Positions 1 through 5,660 of a stretch of DNA of 7,141 bases are shown piece after piece; the first letter of the stretch is position 1; the number at the start of each line of letters is the position of its first letter. Location of the stretch: NCBI GenBank assembly GCA_007571275.1, contig RKRS01000092.1, forward strand, positions 1 to 7,141, read 5' to 3'. Under the pieces are notes generated by a model, which ran no database searches, was not told the origin of the DNA, and was given only the letters and a program-made list of their open reading frames with translations. The stretch comes from Dehalococcoidia bacterium. Lineage in GTDB: Bacteria > Chloroflexota > Dehalococcoidia > Bin125. A program made the translations under genes and the position numbers.

Positions 1-44
1 TGACGCTGGAAACCGTGAAGCGCCGCCCCGGGGTCAAGTACTAA
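1..44 (+). CDS. C-terminal end of an unidentified upstream gene (partial)
   Basis: An open frame enters from the left edge (first full codon at 3) and ends at TAA 42-44, giving the tail TLETVKRRPGVKY. Codon use is GC-rich like the neighbouring genes, and the next gene begins 15-60 nt further on in the same direction, so a real gene end is plausible. Thirteen residues are too few to assign a family. A chance open frame cannot be excluded. Confidence 0.4.
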   Translation, partial: TLETVKRRPGVKY

Positions 45-83
45 ATCGCATTCTTTACCGTGCCTCCTGGTGCCACCACCAAC

Positions 84-491
84 ATGGATGCCCCTGCCAT
101 CATGCAGGGAGTGGCCGGATATCGCCAAGTGGCGAGCTGCGTTTCCAGAGTCGAGGCGTCGAAGCGCTTCTACGGAGAGCAGCTGGGTTTGGGAGAGATC
201 GACCGTCCCGACTTCGGGTTCCCGGGCGCCTGGTACGAAGTCGGAGCACTGCAGTTGCACCTGATGCAGCGAGAGATGGACCAGAGCGTCGAAGGCATCG
301 GCCCGCATTTCGCGCTGTACATCCCCACCGGCGACTTCCACTCTGAGGTGGAGCGACTGCGCTCGGACGGCGTCAGCATCATGGTTGAGCCGAATCAGCG
401 TGACAACGATGGCATCTGGGCTGCATTCTGCAAAGACCCGGACGGCAACATCATCGAGCTGACTGACATGGGTCCCGATCATCACAAGTAG
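84..491 (+). CDS. Glyoxalase/VOC superfamily protein
   Basis: This is a single vicinal-oxygen-chelate domain protein, a family of small metal-dependent lyases, dioxygenases and resistance proteins built from paired beta-alpha-beta-beta-beta modules. Counting from the GTG at 60, the module begins near Y21. The helix 'SKRFYGEQLGL' (34-44) is typical, followed by the strand 'LQLHL' (H67), the second-module strand 'PHFALYI' (H83), and the C-terminal 'DPDGNIIELTD' (E133). Gln23, His67, His83 and Glu133 fall where metal ligands normally lie. Gln instead of His at the first site also occurs in eukaryotic glyoxalase I. The substrate cannot be predicted. The start is uncertain: GTG 60, ATG 84 and ATG 102 share the frame and none has a clear Shine-Dalgarno. 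I chose ATG 84 because it is the first ATG and leaves a short leader before the fold. The length (135 aa) is normal for the family. Confidence 0.88.
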   Translation: MDAPAIMQGVAGYRQVASCVSRVEASKRFYGEQLGLGEIDRPDFGFPGAWYEVGALQLHLMQREMDQSVEGIGPHFALYIPTGDFHSEVERLRSDGVSIMVEPNQRDNDGIWAAFCKDPDGNIIELTDMGPDHHK

Positions 492-572
492 CCGCCGTCC
501 AACACATCGACAGGCAAGCCGTCACAGCGATTGGCAAGCAACTGCAGCGCAGCGCTCGTTGCTTGCCAGTCA

Positions 573-578
573 TACCCT
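573..578 (+). promoter_or_regulatory. Candidate -10 element (TACCCT) for a leaderless fabD-like transcript
   Basis: TACCCT fits the TANNNT pattern and lies exactly six bases before GTG 585. No Shine-Dalgarno precedes that GTG. This spacing would place the transcription start at or next to the start codon, as in leaderless mRNAs. No convincing -35 box is seen. The same arrangement occurs before two other genes in this window. Confidence 0.5.
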
Positions 579-584
579 GAATCA

Positions 585-1538
585 GTGAATCCGCATCCGG
601 TCAGTGTCCTGATTTGTCCGGGACAGGGAGCGCAGCGCGCGGGCGGCGTCACCGATCTTGCCGAGACGTTCGCTGATCTCCCATCAAGCGGACAAGAGGC
701 ATTCCGGTTGGCCGCCTCGATCACTGGCTGTGACCTGTGGCAGCTCGGACTGAGCGCCGATTCGGCTGACGAGTTGGCGCTCAGGCAGCCGTCGCTGCTG
801 CAGCCGTACCTCGTTGCCTGGGCTGTCGCCGAGCACGCGAGAGTGGCGGATCAGATTGGCTCATTGAGCTACGTCACGGGCCATTCGAGCGGTATGAACT
901 CGGCAATGGCGCTCTCAGGCGCGCTGGACGTGGAATCGGCGCTCAGCTTCGGCTGGCAGTGTGGACAGCGGATGGATCGCGATTGCGCCGATCTCCCTGG
1001 CGGCCTGCTGGCGCTGGTCGGCGCTGGTCGAGAGGTAGCGGAGACCATCGCGGCTCGCGCAGGCGCGTCGCTCGCCAATCACAACGCGCCCGATCAGACG
1101 GTGCTGGGTGGTTCATTTGCGTCACTCGAACGCGCCGTCCGTTACGCCCCCACACTAGACAGCCAGGCAGTGCCGCTGCGGGTAGCCGGAGCATTTCACA
1201 CGCCTGCGTTCGAGCGTTCGGACCGAGAAAACCGCCAGCTGATCGACGCATTACCGATCGCCGATGATTTCACGCCGATCATTGGCAACTGCTCCGGGCA
1301 GCTCATCAAGACCGCAGAAGCGCTGCGTGATGAATTACGGGCGCAGTATGTGCGGCCTGTCGAGTGGCTGGCGGCGCTCGACACGCTGTACGCCGTCGGC
1401 GTGCGACGGTTCCTGACACTGGGACCGGGTAACGTGATGGCCGGTCTGGTGCGACGCTACGGCAAGACGCTGCCTGAGCCCGTCCAGATCAAGAGAATGA
1501 GCCAGCTGAAACCGTCGGGGCATCCACCCACAACATGA
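585..1538 (+). CDS. FabD-like ACP S-acyltransferase (malonyl-CoA:ACP transacylase family)
   Basis: This is an acyltransferase of the FabD/AT fold, which moves an acyl (usually malonyl) group from CoA to the phosphopantetheine of acyl carrier protein. Counting from GTG 585, it shows the N-terminal 'PGQGAQ' (12-17), the nucleophile elbow 'GHSSG' with Ser101, Arg129 in 'CGQRM', 'NHNAPDQ' (165-171), and the catalytic-histidine segment 'AFHTPAF' with His205. These are the Ser/His pair, Gln and Arg expected of the family. The length (317 aa) is close to the usual 300-320. The frame is open back to TTG 531, but the GTG at 585 gives a conventional N-terminus just before the first beta strand and has a TANNNT box six bases upstream. 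The elbow has Ser where most FabD proteins have Leu (GHSLG). No ACP, KAS or FabG gene is next to it, so it may serve a specialised acyl pathway rather than bulk fatty-acid synthesis. It is followed after 13 nt by a nitroreductase. Confidence 0.88.
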   Translation: MNPHPVSVLICPGQGAQRAGGVTDLAETFADLPSSGQEAFRLAASITGCDLWQLGLSADSADELALRQPSLLQPYLVAWAVAEHARVADQIGSLSYVTGHSSGMNSAMALSGALDVESALSFGWQCGQRMDRDCADLPGGLLALVGAGREVAETIAARAGASLANHNAPDQTVLGGSFASLERAVRYAPTLDSQAVPLRVAGAFHTPAFERSDRENRQLIDALPIADDFTPIIGNCSGQLIKTAEALRDELRAQYVRPVEWLAALDTLYAVGVRRFLTLGPGNVMAGLVRRYGKTLPEPVQIKRMSQLKPSGHPPTT

Positions 1539-1551
1539 ACAGGGACACGAC

Positions 1552-2217
1552 ATGAGCCGCTACGAATCGGACTACATCCTCACCACGACACGTTCCGTCA
1601 GGCTGCGGCTTGATTTTGAGCGTCCAATCGAACCCGAGGTGATCAGGGAATGCCTGGAGATCGCGTTACAAGCGCCAACGGCTTCCAATTCCCAACAATG
1701 GCAGTGGATGGTCGTCACCGATCCAGAGAAGATCGCTGGCATCGCCGGGATCTATCGAGACAGTTTCATGGAGCTGGCGCAGGCTCGCGCTGATGAAGGT
1801 CCACGCTGGCCCGAGGGCGATCCGCGCGCGGCGGCCGCCGATGGCGTGACCCGATCAGCAACGTACCTGGCCAACGAGATGCATCGCTGCCCCGCGCTGT
1901 TGATTGCCTGCATCACGGGACGCGTCGAAGACGCGGGATACATGGCGCAGGCGGCGACATATGGGTCGATCATCCCGGGCGCCTGGTCGTTCATGCTGGC
2001 CGCGCGCTCGCGCGGGATTGGCATGGCCTGGACGACGCTACATCTGCGCGACGAATCGCTCTCGCAGGAACTGCTCGGGATCCCGAAGGACGTCACCCAA
2101 GCGGTCTTGCTACCGATGGCGTACTTCACTGGCGAGACCTTCAAGCCTGCGCCGCGAGTGCCGCTTGATGAGATCATCCACTGGAATCAGTGGGGTCAGC
2201 GCACGCCGGACGGCTGA
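1552..2217 (+). CDS. Nitroreductase-family flavoprotein
   Basis: This is a member of the FMN-dependent nitroreductase fold, whose members reduce nitro groups, quinones, enones or other acceptors with NAD(P)H, usually as cytoplasmic homodimers. The N-terminal FMN-phosphate motif is visible as 'TTRSVR' (12-17), followed by the helix 'CLEIALQAPTASNSQQW' (34-50), the strand 'MVVTD' (53-57), and the second FMN-contact region 'PGAWSFMLAARSRGIGMAW' (142-160). The length (221 aa) is normal. ATG 1552 is supported by AGGGA eight bases or fewer upstream. The gene starts 13 nt after the FabD-like gene, so the two are probably co-transcribed. Its last 22 bp overlap the 3' end of a gene on the opposite strand. 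The substrate is unknown; an ene-reductase or dehydrogenase role in the same acyl pathway as its neighbour is only a guess. Confidence 0.9.
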   Translation: MSRYESDYILTTTRSVRLRLDFERPIEPEVIRECLEIALQAPTASNSQQWQWMVVTDPEKIAGIAGIYRDSFMELAQARADEGPRWPEGDPRAAAADGVTRSATYLANEMHRCPALLIACITGRVEDAGYMAQAATYGSIIPGAWSFMLAARSRGIGMAWTTLHLRDESLSQELLGIPKDVTQAVLLPMAYFTGETFKPAPRVPLDEIIHWNQWGQRTPDG

Positions 2218-2666
2218 CGCTGTCCTGCCGCGTCCGGGGGCGGCGCTTGCTCGTCCGCCATTCGGACAGCGCCGAGCGCTTCGTCTCGGCCCTGCTGTTC
2301 GCCCGCTGCGTAGCCTGCCTGATAAGCCTGATGGGCCAGCTCCTCAAGCTTCTTGCGACCGGCTGTCACCCCGGCGAACCAGCCATCAGGATTTGGTAAC
2401 CGATCGAGCGAGAGCCACTCTGCGGCCTCGCGCCCACGACGGTACCCGGCCTCGCTGCGCTCCTCGATTGCCCCGTCCAACCGGGCGTCGACCTCCGCTG
2501 TCGCCTCCGCGTAGCCACGTTCGCGCGCTTCGCTGGCCTCGAGCTCTGAGGGTCCACGATCAAAGATGCCGACTACGCCACCGACACCAGCCATCAGCAG
2601 TACGCCCCCGGCGAACGACAGGACCAGTGCGAGTGCGAACTTGCGCTTCAAGGTTCCTCTCCCCAT
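2196..2666 (-). CDS. Single-pass membrane protein with Y-x-x-G repeats (paralogue B)
   Basis: I do not recognise a named family. The 156-aa product has a short basic N-terminus (MGRGTLKRK), one hydrophobic segment at about residues 10-35, and then a hydrophilic, Ala/Glu/Arg-rich domain. Just after the membrane segment it has 'FDRGPSEL' (35-42), followed by glycine-periodic sequence: Y75-x-x-G78 and, most clearly, Y115-x-x-G118-x-x-x-G122-x-x-x-G126. The upstream gene product has the same layout and the same FD-x-GP-[ST]-EL signature, so the two look like diverged tandem duplicates. By the positive-inside rule the repeat domain probably lies outside the cytoplasmic membrane. ATG 2666 is preceded by AGGTGA and overlaps the upstream gene by 19 bp, which suggests translational coupling. 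The 3' end overlaps the convergent nitroreductase gene. Confidence 0.75.
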   Translation of the reverse strand: MGRGTLKRKFALALVLSFAGGVLLMAGVGGVVGIFDRGPSELEASEARERGYAEATAEVDARLDGAIEERSEAGYRRGREAAEWLSLDRLPNPDGWFAGVTAGRKKLEELAHQAYQAGYAAGEQQGRDEALGAVRMADEQAPPPDAAGQRQPSGVR

Positions 2667-3190
2667 TCATCACCTGATTCTGGTGGATTGGACGCGGATA
2701 GCGCCGCAGCAGATTCGCCTGCGACCTCAGTCCGAGCCCTGTTGTAGCCGTCCATCCAGCCCTGCTGATAGCTCTGATCGAGATCAACGTCGAAGGACTG
2801 CAAACCTGCCTCGTAACCACCTTCCCAGCTAAACCCATCACGCACAGCCTCGATCAGGGATGGTGACATCGAGGAACCTTCGGACCGACCCAGTGCATAT
2901 TGTTCCCACCACACTGCTTCCAACTCCTCCTGCCAACGCGCTTCAGCCTCGATTGTGCCCTGGTCGAAGCCGCTGCGATAGGCAGCGCTCACATCCAGCT
3001 CAGTCGGCCCGGAGTCGAAGAGGCTGGTTGAGAAACCCAGCATGCAAACCAACGCGAGACCCGCGAACAAGGCCAGCGCGTACCAGCGTCGATCGAACGT
3101 GTTGCCGGGCGACGCCTCACGGGCGAGTTCCCGTAACTCGTACTGATCAACGCGCTCAGACTGATCGGGAAATTGCGACCAGTGAGACAT
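2648..3190 (-). CDS. Single-pass membrane protein with Y-x-x-G repeats (paralogue A)
   Basis: I do not recognise a named family. The 180-aa product has a hydrophilic N-terminus of about 35 residues with 'DRRW' before a single membrane segment at about 36-57, then 'FDSGPTEL' (58-65) and a repeat-rich acidic domain. Repeats read Y71-x-x-G74-x-x-x-G78, Y98-x-x-G101-x-x-x-G105, Y126-x-x-G129 and Y141-x-x-G144-x-x-x-G148, each with aromatic and acidic residues around it. The spacing suggests a helix with a glycine face, or a short repeat fold, displayed outside the membrane. It starts 6 nt after the MFS stop codon with a G-rich stretch upstream (GGTGGG), and it overlaps paralogue B by 19 bp, so all are one operon. 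Possible roles include a transporter accessory or an envelope scaffold; nothing in the sequence decides this. Confidence 0.78.
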   Translation of the reverse strand: MSHWSQFPDQSERVDQYELRELAREASPGNTFDRRWYALALFAGLALVCMLGFSTSLFDSGPTELDVSAAYRSGFDQGTIEAEARWQEELEAVWWEQYALGRSEGSSMSPSLIEAVRDGFSWEGGYEAGLQSFDVDLDQSYQQGWMDGYNRARTEVAGESAAALSASNPPESGDEWGEEP

Positions 3191-3196
3191 GCGGCA

Positions 3197-4513
3197 TCAC
3201 CCACCCCCCGCGGCGACGCCGGCGCCCAGTGGCTCCAGTGCCGGCGGTGCGGCACGAGTCCAGCCCATGACGCGGCCAAGGAGCAATCCGCCCAGCGCAA
3301 CGACCGCACCCAACGCAGCCACCCAGAAGATCATCTCGACGCTGAAGAAGGCGCCAACGATACCGATCAGGAATGATGCGAATCCGCCCACATCCCAGGC
3401 CAGCTGGAAGGTCGCGGTTGCGCCGCCTCGCTGGGTTGAGGAGACGCGGTCGACCGCGAGAGCCAATAATCCGGTGTGAGCGCCGCCCATGCCGATGCCC
3501 GTCAACAGTCCCGCGATCCAGAGCATCACCGCCGTCTCCGATTGCGCGACCAACGCCATCCCCGCGCAGGTGGCGATCAGTCCTGGAATAATCACTGGCA
3601 CACGGCCAATGCGGTCGGAGATTCCTCCCGCTAACGGCCGCGAGAGCATCGCGCCGACACCACTAAACATAAAGAACAACGGGACGAACCCGAGATCACG
3701 GTGCGGCTGGTCGGCAAGCGGTTCGAGAAACGCGGCTGCCACAGAAAATCCGAGCGTGACGCTGAGGAAGACGAGCATAGGGAACACCGCTCGGGCCGGG
3801 ATCAGTGACCTGATCGATACGGGCGGCGGTGAGGTAGTGGGTCGGGGCGGTTCGCGTTGAAAGACGGTCACGAACAGCGACACGCCAGCAGTAACCGCGC
3901 CCAGGATCAGCACGCCCTCGAATCCGCCGACTGCGGCGATCGCTCCACCGGCGACCGGGGAAGCAGTCTGGGCAAAGCTGGTTGAGAGGCCGAAGAATCC
4001 CAGACCTTCTCCACGCCGCACTGGAGGCACGATTTCGGCCACCAGTGAGCCCGCCGAGGTCGGGTAGGCGGCCATCCCGATGCCCTGCACACAGCGCAGG
4101 CCGAACAGAGCCCAGAGATTATCAGTGAAGATCATCAAGACAAAGGAGCCGATGAAGGCGAGCAGGGCGAGCCGCATCTGCAGGATGCGATGCCCACTAT
4201 CGCTCCAACGACCGACGAATGGACGTAAGAGGATCGGGATGGCGGCATAACCGCCGACGACCAGCCCGATTTCAAAGAGGCTGAATCCCTGATCCGTCAT
4301 TTCTCTGGGCAGCGTCGTGGTCAGATAGAAGAAGCAGGCAAAGAATGTGGAGGTGCCAAGCAGGCTGAACACGAACTGCACCGTCCAGAGTGGCGGACGC
4401 TGCGGAGGAATGCTCGAGGCGACCCGGGCGACCGTTCTGCGAATGGCGGAGTGTTGGGGAGCGGAGCGCGCCGTCAGCCAGTCTCGTGACGGCGCACTCT
4501 CGTAGATCGACAA
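3197..4513 (-). CDS. MFS transporter, 12 transmembrane segments
   Basis: This is a major facilitator superfamily secondary transporter in the cytoplasmic membrane. After about 40 cytosolic residues the hydrophobic helices begin at 'LWTVQFVF' (42). The loop 2-3 signature 'GRWSDSGHR' (101-109) is present, with its second-half counterpart 'RPLAGGISDRIGR' (292-304) and a Pro/Thr-rich central loop at about 218-237. The segment 'RCVQGIGMAAYPTSAGS' (140-156) resembles drug/proton antiporter or sugar-efflux-like branches, so export of a small molecule is more likely than import, though the substrate is unknown. The 438-aa length is typical. The start is TTG at 4513: it has GGAGG six bases upstream and lies 15 nt after the DUF3090 stop. 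The C-terminus ends in a Gly/Ala-rich tail. Two small membrane proteins follow in the operon. Confidence 0.92.
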   Translation of the reverse strand: MSIYESAPSRDWLTARSAPQHSAIRRTVARVASSIPPQRPPLWTVQFVFSLLGTSTFFACFFYLTTTLPREMTDQGFSLFEIGLVVGGYAAIPILLRPFVGRWSDSGHRILQMRLALLAFIGSFVLMIFTDNLWALFGLRCVQGIGMAAYPTSAGSLVAEIVPPVRRGEGLGFFGLSTSFAQTASPVAGGAIAAVGGFEGVLILGAVTAGVSLFVTVFQREPPRPTTSPPPVSIRSLIPARAVFPMLVFLSVTLGFSVAAAFLEPLADQPHRDLGFVPLFFMFSGVGAMLSRPLAGGISDRIGRVPVIIPGLIATCAGMALVAQSETAVMLWIAGLLTGIGMGGAHTGLLALAVDRVSSTQRGGATATFQLAWDVGGFASFLIGIVGAFFSVEMIFWVAALGAVVALGGLLLGRVMGWTRAAPPALEPLGAGVAAGGG

Positions 4514-4519
4514 GACGCG

Positions 4520-4524
4520 CCTCC
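4520..4524 (-). promoter_or_regulatory. Shine-Dalgarno GGAGG deciding a TTG start
   Basis: A perfect GGAGG on the minus strand lies six bases before TTG 4513. It sits in the 15-nt gap after the DUF3090 stop codon and supports this TTG as the MFS start over any internal codon. Confidence 0.7.
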
Positions 4525-4528
4525 GGGC

Positions 4529-5074
4529 CTAGAACTCGGGCGGCCCGATTTCGGCGAGTGCGTCCTCGGCGTGCCCGTTGGTACGCGGGCAGAGATGCGC
4601 CGATCCCTCTATCGGCTGTTGGCAGAGCGGACAGTTCGGCCGCCCGCCAGCGACGGTCTCTTCAGCCTGGACGGTGAACAGCCGCGCCGACTGTCGATCG
4701 ATGTCCACCCGCAGTGTCGGTGTGGCGTTCGGGCCGCCCTGCTCGATGTCGGTGGCGAACAGCGTGATCGTATCCGCGTCTTCGTCGTAACCGAGCGCGA
4801 TGCGTCCAGCCAGAAAGTCATGTGTGGCGCGGTCGGGGAACGGCTCGAGCGGCCGCGCCGCCGGGCGTCGCCCATCGCTTGGTCGACGGCGCCGTGCGAG
4901 TACTTGCTGAATCGCTTCAGCAAGCGCGCTGACCTGAGTCTTCTCGCACCAGATCGACGCCGTTTTCTCTCCGGCGATCACGCGCAGGCGGAAACGCCGC
5001 TGACCGGGCGGGCCGATCGCTTCCGCTTCCAGCACTTCCGCTACACCCAGATCAAACTCAGCTCCGTTAGCCAT
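4529..5074 (-). CDS. DUF3090 family protein with C-terminal zinc-knuckle-like motif
   Basis: The product (181 aa) matches my recollection of DUF3090, a family of unknown function known mainly from actinobacteria and Chloroflexi. Features are an N-terminal strand-rich part ('FDLGVAEVLEAEAIG', 7-21; 'RRFRLRVI', 26-33; 'ASIWCEKTQVSALAEAI', 39-55), a middle part with 'FLAGRIALGYDEDADTI' (87-103), and a diagnostic C-terminus 'CPLCQQPI...HLCPRTNGH' in which Cys148, Cys151, His160, Cys162 and His168 could bind zinc. In actinobacteria this family often sits beside a phosphomutase-like gene and an SCO1664-type gene; here it instead heads an operon with an MFS transporter and two membrane proteins. ATG 5074 has no Shine-Dalgarno but has TATACT exactly six bases upstream, so it is probably translated from a leaderless mRNA. 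It is divergent from the peroxiredoxin gene. Confidence 0.88.
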   Translation of the reverse strand: MANGAEFDLGVAEVLEAEAIGPPGQRRFRLRVIAGEKTASIWCEKTQVSALAEAIQQVLARRRRPSDGRRPAARPLEPFPDRATHDFLAGRIALGYDEDADTITLFATDIEQGGPNATPTLRVDIDRQSARLFTVQAEETVAGGRPNCPLCQQPIEGSAHLCPRTNGHAEDALAEIGPPEF

Positions 5075-5080
5075 AGGCGA

Positions 5081-5086
5081 AGTATA
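5081..5086 (-). promoter_or_regulatory. Candidate -10 element (TATACT) for leaderless DUF3090 operon mRNA
   Basis: On the minus strand TATACT is a near-perfect -10 box, followed by six bases (tcgcct) and the DUF3090 ATG. The transcription start would fall on or beside the ATG. No convincing -35 hexamer at 16-19 bp is seen. The box overlaps the left arm of the 5084-5103 dyad. Confidence 0.6.
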
Positions 5087-5103
5087 TCCAGAGACTAGGA
5101 TAT
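5084..5103. promoter_or_regulatory. Candidate operator: ATATCC-N8-GGATAT dyad between divergent genes
   Basis: A perfect 6-bp inverted repeat, ATATCC (5084-5089) and GGATAT (5098-5103) with an 8-bp spacer, lies between the divergent DUF3090 and peroxiredoxin genes. Its arms overlap the minus-strand TATACT box (5081-5086) and a plus-strand TAGGAT box (5096-5101). A dimeric regulator bound here could block both promoters at once. No regulator family can be named from this site. Confidence 0.4.
5096..5101 (+). promoter_or_regulatory. Candidate -10 element (TAGGAT) for the peroxiredoxin gene
   Basis: TAGGAT fits TANNNT and lies 56 bases before ATG 5158, leaving a leader of about 50 nt that contains the Shine-Dalgarno AGGAG at 5146-5150. 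No clear -35 hexamer is present. It overlaps the right arm of the dyad. Confidence 0.35.
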
Positions 5104-5157
5104 GGGCAGCAAGTATTGCCCACTCGTGAGCGCTGGCGATTAGACAGGAGTCGTCCC

Positions 5158-5622
5158 ATGGCAGTCGAAATTGGACAGGTCGCGCCCGACTTCACGTTGA
5201 TGGATGGCGACCGCAAGGAACACACCTTGTCTGACTATCGGGGACAGACGGTCGTCGTTGCCTGGTACGTGCTCGCCTTCACCGGCGGTTGAACGAACGA
5301 ATTGAGCCGCTTCAAGGAGCTTCACAACGAGTTCCAGGCGGCCGGCGCCCAGGTGCTGGGCATTTCGGTCGACTCCCCCTTCGCCAACGGCGCCTACGCG
5401 CTGGAGCTGGGTCTGGAGTTCCCGCTGCTGGGCGATTTCCCCTGGGGCAAGACCGGCAAGGCGTGGGGCATTCTCAACGAGGAACGCGGAATCACGGCGC
5501 GGATGACGTATGTGATCGACGCTGAGGGCGTCGTACGCCACATCATCGACGCACCGAGAGATTTCCACGTTCACCCGGAAGGCGCGCTCGAATTCATCAG
5601 GTCAATGGATACTCCAGACTGA
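5158..5622 (+). CDS. AhpE-like peroxiredoxin with in-frame TGA at the peroxidatic position (putative selenoprotein)
   Basis: This thioredoxin-fold peroxidase would reduce hydrogen peroxide or organic peroxides. The frame from ATG 5158 (AGGAG seven bases upstream) runs 154 codons to TGA 5620-5622, with a single internal TGA at codon 45 (5290-5292). Before it are 'GQVAPDFTLMDGD' (6-18), typical of peroxiredoxins, and 'VLAFTGG' (38-44). After it come 'TNELSRF' (46-52), 'GISVDSP' (68-74), 'FPLLGDF' (88-94), and 'WGILNEERGITAR' (103-115), where Arg115 matches the active-site arginine. In mycobacterial AhpE the equivalent stretch is 'PLAFTGIC' with catalytic Cys45, so the TGA replaces exactly that cysteine. 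TGA is otherwise a stop in this window (for example fabD and nitroreductase), which argues against a general Trp code. Selenocysteine is the best reading. There is no other cysteine, so it would be a one-Sec enzyme needing an external reductant. The usual motif proline (Pro38 in AhpE) is Val here. Alternatives are a nonsense mutation or a sequencing error; no Sec machinery lies in the window. Confidence 0.85.
5290..5292 (+). other. Putative selenocysteine codon (UGA, residue 45)
   Basis: This TGA occupies the peroxidatic-cysteine position of an otherwise intact peroxiredoxin frame. Conservation continues on both sides without frameshift. It would need SelB, tRNA-Sec and a SECIS element; a candidate hairpin follows at 5299-5323. 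Confidence 0.78.
5295..5334 (+). promoter_or_regulatory. Candidate bacterial SECIS hairpin after the UGA
   Basis: Hand folding gives an upper hairpin: GAA 5299-5301 pairs with TTC 5321-5323, two T residues (5302-5303) bulge, G5304 pairs with C5320, two A-G mismatches follow, and CC 5307-5308 pairs with GG 5316-5317. The loop is GCTTCAA (5309-5315). A lower stem GAAC/GTTC (5295-5298 with 5331-5334) is possible. A G at the first loop position, a bulged U in the stem, and about 16 nt between UGA and loop resemble bacterial SECIS elements such as that of E. coli fdhF. The stem is weak and an alternative TTGA/TCAA fold exists (5302-5315), so this is a candidate only. Confidence 0.4.
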
Positions 5623-5660
5623 GCCAGCCAGCCATCAAGGCTAAGGCGGCAGCTTACAGA

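Noticed and set aside
1904..2677. A 257-aa plus-strand open frame.
   Set aside because: It is Arg/Pro-rich shadow coding across the nitroreductase and the antisense membrane-protein gene, with no domain. The overlapping frames have clear family or topology evidence.
4571..5098. A 175-aa plus-strand open frame opposite DUF3090.
   Set aside because: The minus-strand frame carries the DUF3090 signature and a good promoter; this one is Arg-rich with no recognisable domain.
5102..5143. A 13-codon leader peptide (MGSKYCPLVSAGD) upstream of the peroxiredoxin gene.
   Set aside because: Its ATG lies right after the TAGGAT box, where it would probably precede the transcription start, and it has no proper Shine-Dalgarno. 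Such short frames are common by chance.
5290..5292. TGA read as tryptophan through a variant genetic code.
   Set aside because: TGA ends several normal genes here (fabD-like, nitroreductase, MFS, and this gene itself), tryptophans are TGG, and the family has Cys, not Trp, at this position.
5140..5574. A 144-aa minus-strand open frame opposite the peroxiredoxin gene.
   Set aside because: This is antisense shadow of a highly conserved gene. It is open across the TGA region only because it is read on the other strand, and it shows no family features.
5302..5622. A separate 106-aa gene starting at TTG 5302.
   Set aside because: It is the C-terminal two thirds of the peroxiredoxin. It lacks the first strands and active site of the fold and has no Shine-Dalgarno of its own; the upstream frame continues the family perfectly apart from the TGA.
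5630..5642. A terminator after the peroxiredoxin gene.
   Set aside because: The stem is only 4 bp (AGCC/GGCT) and no T-run follows.
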